A stretch of DNA of 64,000 bases from Geosiphon pyriformis (taxonomy: Eukaryota > Glomeromycota > Glomeromycetes > Archaeosporales > Geosiphonaceae), in the NCBI GenBank assembly GCA_016748015.1, contig JAAOMT010000057.1, positions 514,763-578,762 on the forward strand, read 5' to 3'. Below are positions 59,462-64,000 of the stretch, piece by piece; the stretch's first letter is position 1; every line of letters starts with the position of its first letter. The notes beneath the pieces are model-generated. The model saw only the letters and a list, made by a program, of their open reading frames with translations. It did not search any database and was not told where the DNA came from. Position numbers and translations under genes: made by a program.

Positions 59462-59632
59462 TTTAGAGTAAGAGTTGCTTTATTGCGCTAAAGACACGGG
59501 TGGTAATATCAGCATTTTGAATAGTTCGCGATTTTGAACCTGATTACTAAGCAACTGATTAGTATTTTCATTGATAGGCATTTTCATAGGCGCACGGGCT
59601 AAGCATTTTTCTCTCTTTTGTCGCTCGTCACC
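59462..59632. promoter_or_regulatory. Spacer between the Fanzor relic and ZNHIT3-like gene
   Basis: 171 bp containing the promoter of the plus-strand gene. CTCTCTTTTGTCGCTCG lies just upstream of its ATG. Confidence 0.4.
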
Positions 59633-60484
59633 ATGACCAGTCCCAGTCGCCTCATTGTCACCTGCGATGTTTGCAGTGAACAATCGAGGAAATACAAATG
59701 CTCAACTTGTCTGATTTCAATGTATCTTTCCTTCCAGGCACAAAAATGTTTTTTCACGTTTTATGTTCTGGGCCCTGCTTCCTACTACTTTTGACCTATT
59801 TCTTACGCCATCCTGTTTGCCCTGTTGAATTATATGCAGCTGCTCACTTCCCTGCTACAAGACACATAAGTGTGAATACTTTGGAAATTATTTTTAAAGG
59901 AGGCTATTATTAGTATATATTAAATCCTATTTAATCCCAGCGAATCCCTGTAATAAGCCTTCAGAATTAAGACCCAAACTTCCTGGTATTTATTTGTCAC
60001 AACTTTCTATTTATTGGCATTACAATCCTGGGCTCGATTCATTATAATTTCCCTACTCTTTAGTATTTCCTCGCAAAGAAATTTATAACGAATATGAGGA
60101 GAGCGAAGAAAGCGATTCACGACTCAAACTTGAGCAACTCGATAAAATTGGTACACCATCTATAAAAATTAAAAATTTTTTGCTAGTAGTAAATCAACTA
60201 AATTTATCTAATCAGTGCTTTTATATTTCTCTCTAATATAAATATTAGAAAAGTCATCAAGGATTCGGGAATTTCTAAAGGATGATAAACTTCGCGAGAT
60301 TATCGGCAACATTGATAACTATGCAAACAGTACTGAGCCAGAAAAGATGTTGCTCCAGGCATTGCAAAATGACAAAATGTTTTATGACTTTTCCCAACAC
60401 ATATTGGATATCGTCCTTCCTCAGGAGGACCAAAGTGGTGATGATGCAGAGTTAGAGAATTTTTTCGCCAGTGATCCAAAGTAG
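59633..60484 (+). CDS. ZNHIT3/Hit1-like zinc finger HIT protein, 5 exons with a 14-nt microexon
   Basis: Exons 59633-59721, 59840-59869, 59972-59985, 60064-60150, 60249-60484 give 456 nt, 151 residues. The zf-HIT domain spans the first three exons: CDVC...KYKCSTC (exon 1), LISICSLPCYKTHK (exon 2) and PKLP (exon 3), giving the interleaved Cys/His ligands. The C-terminal part, SRIREFLKDDKLREIIGNID ... LLQALQNDKMFYDFSQHILDIV, is the ZNHIT3 helical region that binds Rsa1/NUFIP1 in box C/D snoRNP assembly. The 30-nt and 14-nt exons were inferred because only they keep both the frame and the HIT motif. The gene is short, as is usual for ZNHIT3. Confidence 0.82.
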
Positions 60485-60780
60485 GTGATTTCTTCGTTTA
60501 ACTTTTCTACCATCGCTTGCCATTTTCGCATAATATTTACCATTATTGAACTGGTCAAAGCCAAATAACTATGTCCAAGGATTTATACACGCAATTCGAC
60601 ACCCATTATACCTAGAAAACCGACAATTTGGTTGATCATTTGATTACAAGGTAAATAGTCCAAGAATTCTTGGTATGTTTTGAGATATTAATTAGTTAAA
60701 TTAACTTGATAATTGATAATTCAATTAATAAAACGGACAATATATTAGTTTCAGAAATATTTTAATCTTTTATTCAAATT
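60485..60780. other. Convergent intergenic region
   Basis: 296 bp between the ZNHIT3-like and oxidoreductase stop codons. AATTAATAAAAC at 60723 on the plus strand could be a polyadenylation signal. No gene seen. Confidence 0.4.
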
Positions 60781-62628
60781 TTAGAGATTACTCTTTATTT
60801 CCTCATCCACAATTTTAACCAAAATTTTACCGGTATTTTCGCCTTGAAAGAGTTTACTTAACCCTTGAGGCGCGTTTTCCAACCCCTCAATGATATATTC
60901 ACTGCGTTTGATTTTTCCCTCTTGCAACCATTTCGAAAGATCACGGATTGCTTCATAGTAACGTTCCTGATAATCAAATCTATAAGAAAAAATCATCTTA
61001 GAATAATAAAGTCTGAAGTGACCAACGTTTTAAATATAATACATACATAATGAATCCTTCCATTTTAGCGCGTTGGGTAATTAACCTGCTATAATAGGCC
61101 GGTCCTTTGGGATCATCAGTGTTATATTGACTGATAGCACCACAAAGCACAATCCGTCCATTCCTGGCAATACACCGCAAGCAATGATCAAGAATATCTC
61201 CCCCAACATTATCAAAATAGACATCAATGCCTTTTGGTGTGGCGTCACTCAATTTTTTGAAAAATTCAGGGTCTCGGTAGTTTAAAGCAATATCAAACCC
61301 AAGTTCCTTCTCCAACCATGCGCATTTATCATCGGATCCGGCAATCCCAATTACGCGTGCACCTTTTATTTTTGCAATTTGACCTAAATTCAATAGATTA
61401 AATTTACTGGGATCCTGAATTCTTGATAATAGATACATGAATGAGCTTACCAGCAACGCTGCCTGTAGCGCCAGCAGCCTTTTAAAAGCCAAAATAAGAA
61501 AAAGAATTTTGAAAAAATGAACATATACACTGACACTGACCCCTGAAACAACAACTGTATCCCCAGGCTTCGGTTTTCCTGTTTGCAGATTAAATTATTT
61601 ACATGCCATAATTTGAGCCAACGAAATAAACAGATTAAGAAATACCAATCTCAAGCAATCCAAAGTAGGCAGTCATGCCAGTCATGCCAAGAACGCCTTG
61701 AAGGAGTAGGATTTTAGTTAAGCTTGTTATTACTTTCCAATCGCATATGCAGGCTTTCAAACGGCTTACCTAAAAAATCTCTTAGGTGAGCCCATTTAGG
61801 TGCTCTTGAGAATTTCAAAAATTGTGAGAAATTTAAGATTCAATCATGAATTTTCTCATAATAATTCCGATTATCTATACTTGATTTTATTAACGTCCTT
61901 CCCGTTTGACAAGACATACTCTGACCAGCCTTTAAAAAGGTGCAGACATCTTTTTAATTATTAAAGACAGCAAAATTGAGATCACGTCATATCAAAATTG
62001 AGTTTACCTCCAAAGTGTTGGACCTTATCCCCTACTTTAAAATTGGGGTTCTTGGAGAAAACGACTCCTGTTGATCAAAATTAGAAAAAAAATCAATTTA
62101 GAGGGGATATATATTTCATAATTTTGAAATTGAAAATTGTTAAAATGTTACATACCGCCAACAGCTTGGCCGCGCATTATTTCGTTTATGGCTATGAGAA
62201 TTGAAAGCATTATGGCGAATATGGATAAGAGTCAATGATTCCTTGGGAAAAAAAATCAACTCACCGAGTGGAGGAATGTAACTATTTTAAAAAAATGCAC
62301 TGGAAAGTATATTTATAACAGAAAAAGGGTTAAAAAGTTCCACAGAATAATATTTACCTTCTGACATTATTCATCCACGTGCGCATTGCTGGTCGTATTA
62401 GAATAATTAGTCGAAAAATACGTAATTATTTGAATAAACTCCTTTAAATGTAAATTGCCTTCACATACCAGGGTCCAGTGACAGCCAATAACTCCGTATC
62501 AAAAATTCCCCTTCTTTCAACTCATCAAACGTAGGAATGGGCACCTTGACAATTTTGAAAGTTTCTTGAGGATCAAATGCCCCTCTTGGGCGCTTCACAA
62601 ACAAGACTTGTGTATTTTGAAAAGTCAT
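60781..62628 (-). CDS. PTGR1-like NADP-dependent oxidoreductase (MDR family), multi-exon
   Basis: The start is MTFQNTQVLFVKRPRGAFDP at 62628, the end IVDEEIKSNL at 60781. N-terminal ADH_N_2 part: FLIRSYWLSLDPAMRTWMNN (about 62500-62370), SYIPPLAINEIMRGQAVGGV (about 62280-62165) and VGDKVQHFGG (about 62010). Central: [38 protein letters not shown] (about 61710-61470; AAGATGxVxG is the NADP-binding loop), AKIKGARVIGIAGSDDKC, IDVYFDNVGGDILD and GRIVLCGAISQYN. C-terminal: FDYQERYYEAIRDLSKWL and LFQGENTGKILVKI. There are about eight short introns. No catalytic zinc ligands, as expected for the alkenal/one reductase branch, which reduces double bonds of unsaturated aldehydes and ketones with NADPH. 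The cytosolic substrate is unknown. Confidence 0.9.
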
Positions 62629-63775
62629 TTTTAGATAGGATTAGAAAATTCTGAATGTTACAACCCCCTATAATTTGTACTCTATTGATTTTTAGGTCCA
62701 AGATTTGATTTTTTATTGATTGGCGCATTTTACAATCTAAAATCTATTTATTCAAAAAATGTGAATTCAAACATAATTACAGCGGTATCTTTATAAGTAA
62801 ACGCCCTTGGAACCAACTATATTCATGCACTTAGAGAGGGTATACAATTTTCATGTACATATATTAATAGAACTCATAATTATTTATATATGCAAAATAT
62901 TAAAGATGTGTACTTAGTTCTAAGTTCTAAACTTGAAACCATATTATAGCATGTATATAAAAAGAGTATACGCTTATAGAAAATACACTTAAGAATTTTT
63001 TGCATTTTTAAATGTAAAAAAAATATTTTTGTATGTAATTTTTATTTTATAACTAAGAATGAAAAACAATTTTCTATTTAGAATAATAACTTATTGTTTT
63101 TTTTATTTGAATTAATTTTTAATTATATTATTAAATATATTAGCTTCTAATTAATTATTACCAGTTTTAAAAACAAACCAAATTATATTTTTACATATAA
63201 CTTTATTTAATTAGTCTAATAAATTACTTAATCTTAAAAATTAGACGAATCAAATAAAAACTAAAAAACTCTTTTTTTCTTTATTTTTTAATAATATTGC
63301 TTTTGGTAATATTCAAGAAATAATTGTTAAAGATTTTTTGAATAGTTAATTTTTACTTTAGTATTTAATGTTTTTTTAGAATCAAATTAATTTATATTAA
63401 GACTATTTTTCAATTTGTATGTAGTTTTATTAATGTAAAATTAGTTTTTAAGAACAATATTAAACTGTTTTGTATAAAGTTTGTATTTTATATATTTTTA
63501 AATACTGTTATTAAAATTTAGCTTAGTAATTTTTTGTTATTTATTATTTTAAAAATTGTCAAATTTTTTATACTTTTTGTTGTTATTTCTGTTTTTGTTG
63601 TTGTTATTTTATATAATATCTCTTAAAACTATTATAAATAATGATAAAAATACTTTAAAAGTTGATTTTAAACCTTAAGTGGTTTTTTTATTACTTTTAA
63701 ATTTGATTTTAAATTTTTTGAATTATTTTTATTAAGTTTTTTTGGAAGTATTTTATTAAAATTTTTTAATTAAAA
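62629..63775. other. AT-rich right flank
   Basis: Up to about 62,950 this is the oxidoreductase promoter region; beyond that the sequence becomes extremely AT-rich. A TTGTTGTTATTTCTGTTTTTG stretch near 63580 resembles the one near 42480 and could be the same decayed repeat. No frame or boundary supports a firmer call. Confidence 0.4.
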
Positions 63776-64000
63776 ATATTGCTTTTTTATTTTATTTTAT
63801 TTTATTTTATTTTATTTTATTTTATTTTAACATAAAGTTTAATTATTATCTAATACAATATATTAAATTAAGTAACTTAAATTAGATACAGTTTATGTAC
63901 TTTTTATATATAATTAAACATAAGTTTAATTCAAATTAAATTACATTAAAACTATAAGAAAAAATCAATATTAAAAAAATATTTTACTTATAATAACAAC
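63776..64000 (-). mobile_element. LINE copy 4: 3' UTR with pentanucleotide tail, cut by window end
   Basis: The reverse complement of 63835-64000 matches the family 3' UTR (CATAAACTGTATCTAATTTA ... ATATTGTATTAGATAATAAT, compare 38240-38310 and 40340-40400). The tail at 63785-63829 consists of about nine TTTTA units on the plus strand, that is (TAAAA)n at the 3' end. Coding sequence would lie beyond the window. Confidence 0.6.
63785..63829. repeat. (TTTTA)n tandem repeat, LINE tail
   Basis: About nine nearly perfect TTTTA units directly adjoin the LINE 3' UTR on the minus strand. Confidence 0.85.

Overview
The window reads as nuclear DNA of an early-diverging fungus, most likely an arbuscular mycorrhizal fungus (Glomeromycotina, Rhizophagus/Gigaspora-like). 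The grounds are the very AT-rich repeats, the compact host genes split by many short GT-AG introns, a Fanzor-type relic, and a LINE family whose APE-RT-RNase H protein looks like those I associate with Glomeromycotina. The species is inference; no marker gene settles it.

The left two thirds (1-43,000) is a transposon graveyard. It is dominated by one Ty3/gypsy-like LTR family with about 0.95-kb LTRs (TGTTAC...GTAACA), present as four copies: a divergent relic A (1-3381, +), element B (4761-22540, +), element C (9619-18388, -) nested inside B with a CCAA target duplication, and element D (22724-32591, -). The internal order is gag (CCHC knuckle) - aspartic protease - Cys-rich domain - dUTPase - RT - RNase H - integrase, then a separate 3' ORF ('ORF3') that runs into the 3' LTR. 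dUTPase between protease and RT, the Cys-rich module and ORF3 are the unusual parts. C has lost integrase by a deletion between short direct repeats. A long palindrome (3732-4760) made of two inverted LTR-like arms sits just left of B.

From 33,000 to 40,420 lie two head-to-tail, heavily decayed LINE copies (APE, RT, RNase H, C-terminal zinc finger); a third, 5'-truncated copy on the minus strand (41,506-42,192) has a 12-bp target duplication, and a fourth 3' end with a pentanucleotide tail closes the window.

The right part (43,489-62,628) is a gene-dense island: a DUF427 protein (-), a SETMAR/SUV39-like histone methyltransferase (+), a homeobox factor (-), the tRNA m7G46 methyltransferase Trm8 (+), a USP25/28-like ubiquitin hydrolase with an atypical Cys box (+), an unknown multi-pass membrane protein (-), an N-formylglutamate amidohydrolase-like protein (-), a broken Fanzor/TnpB-like gene (-), a ZNHIT3/Hit1-like zinc finger protein (+) and a PTGR1-like NADP-dependent oxidoreductase (-). 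These look like unrelated housekeeping or regulatory genes, not a pathway cluster. Exon coordinates are given where I could check frame continuity across every junction; otherwise they are approximate.
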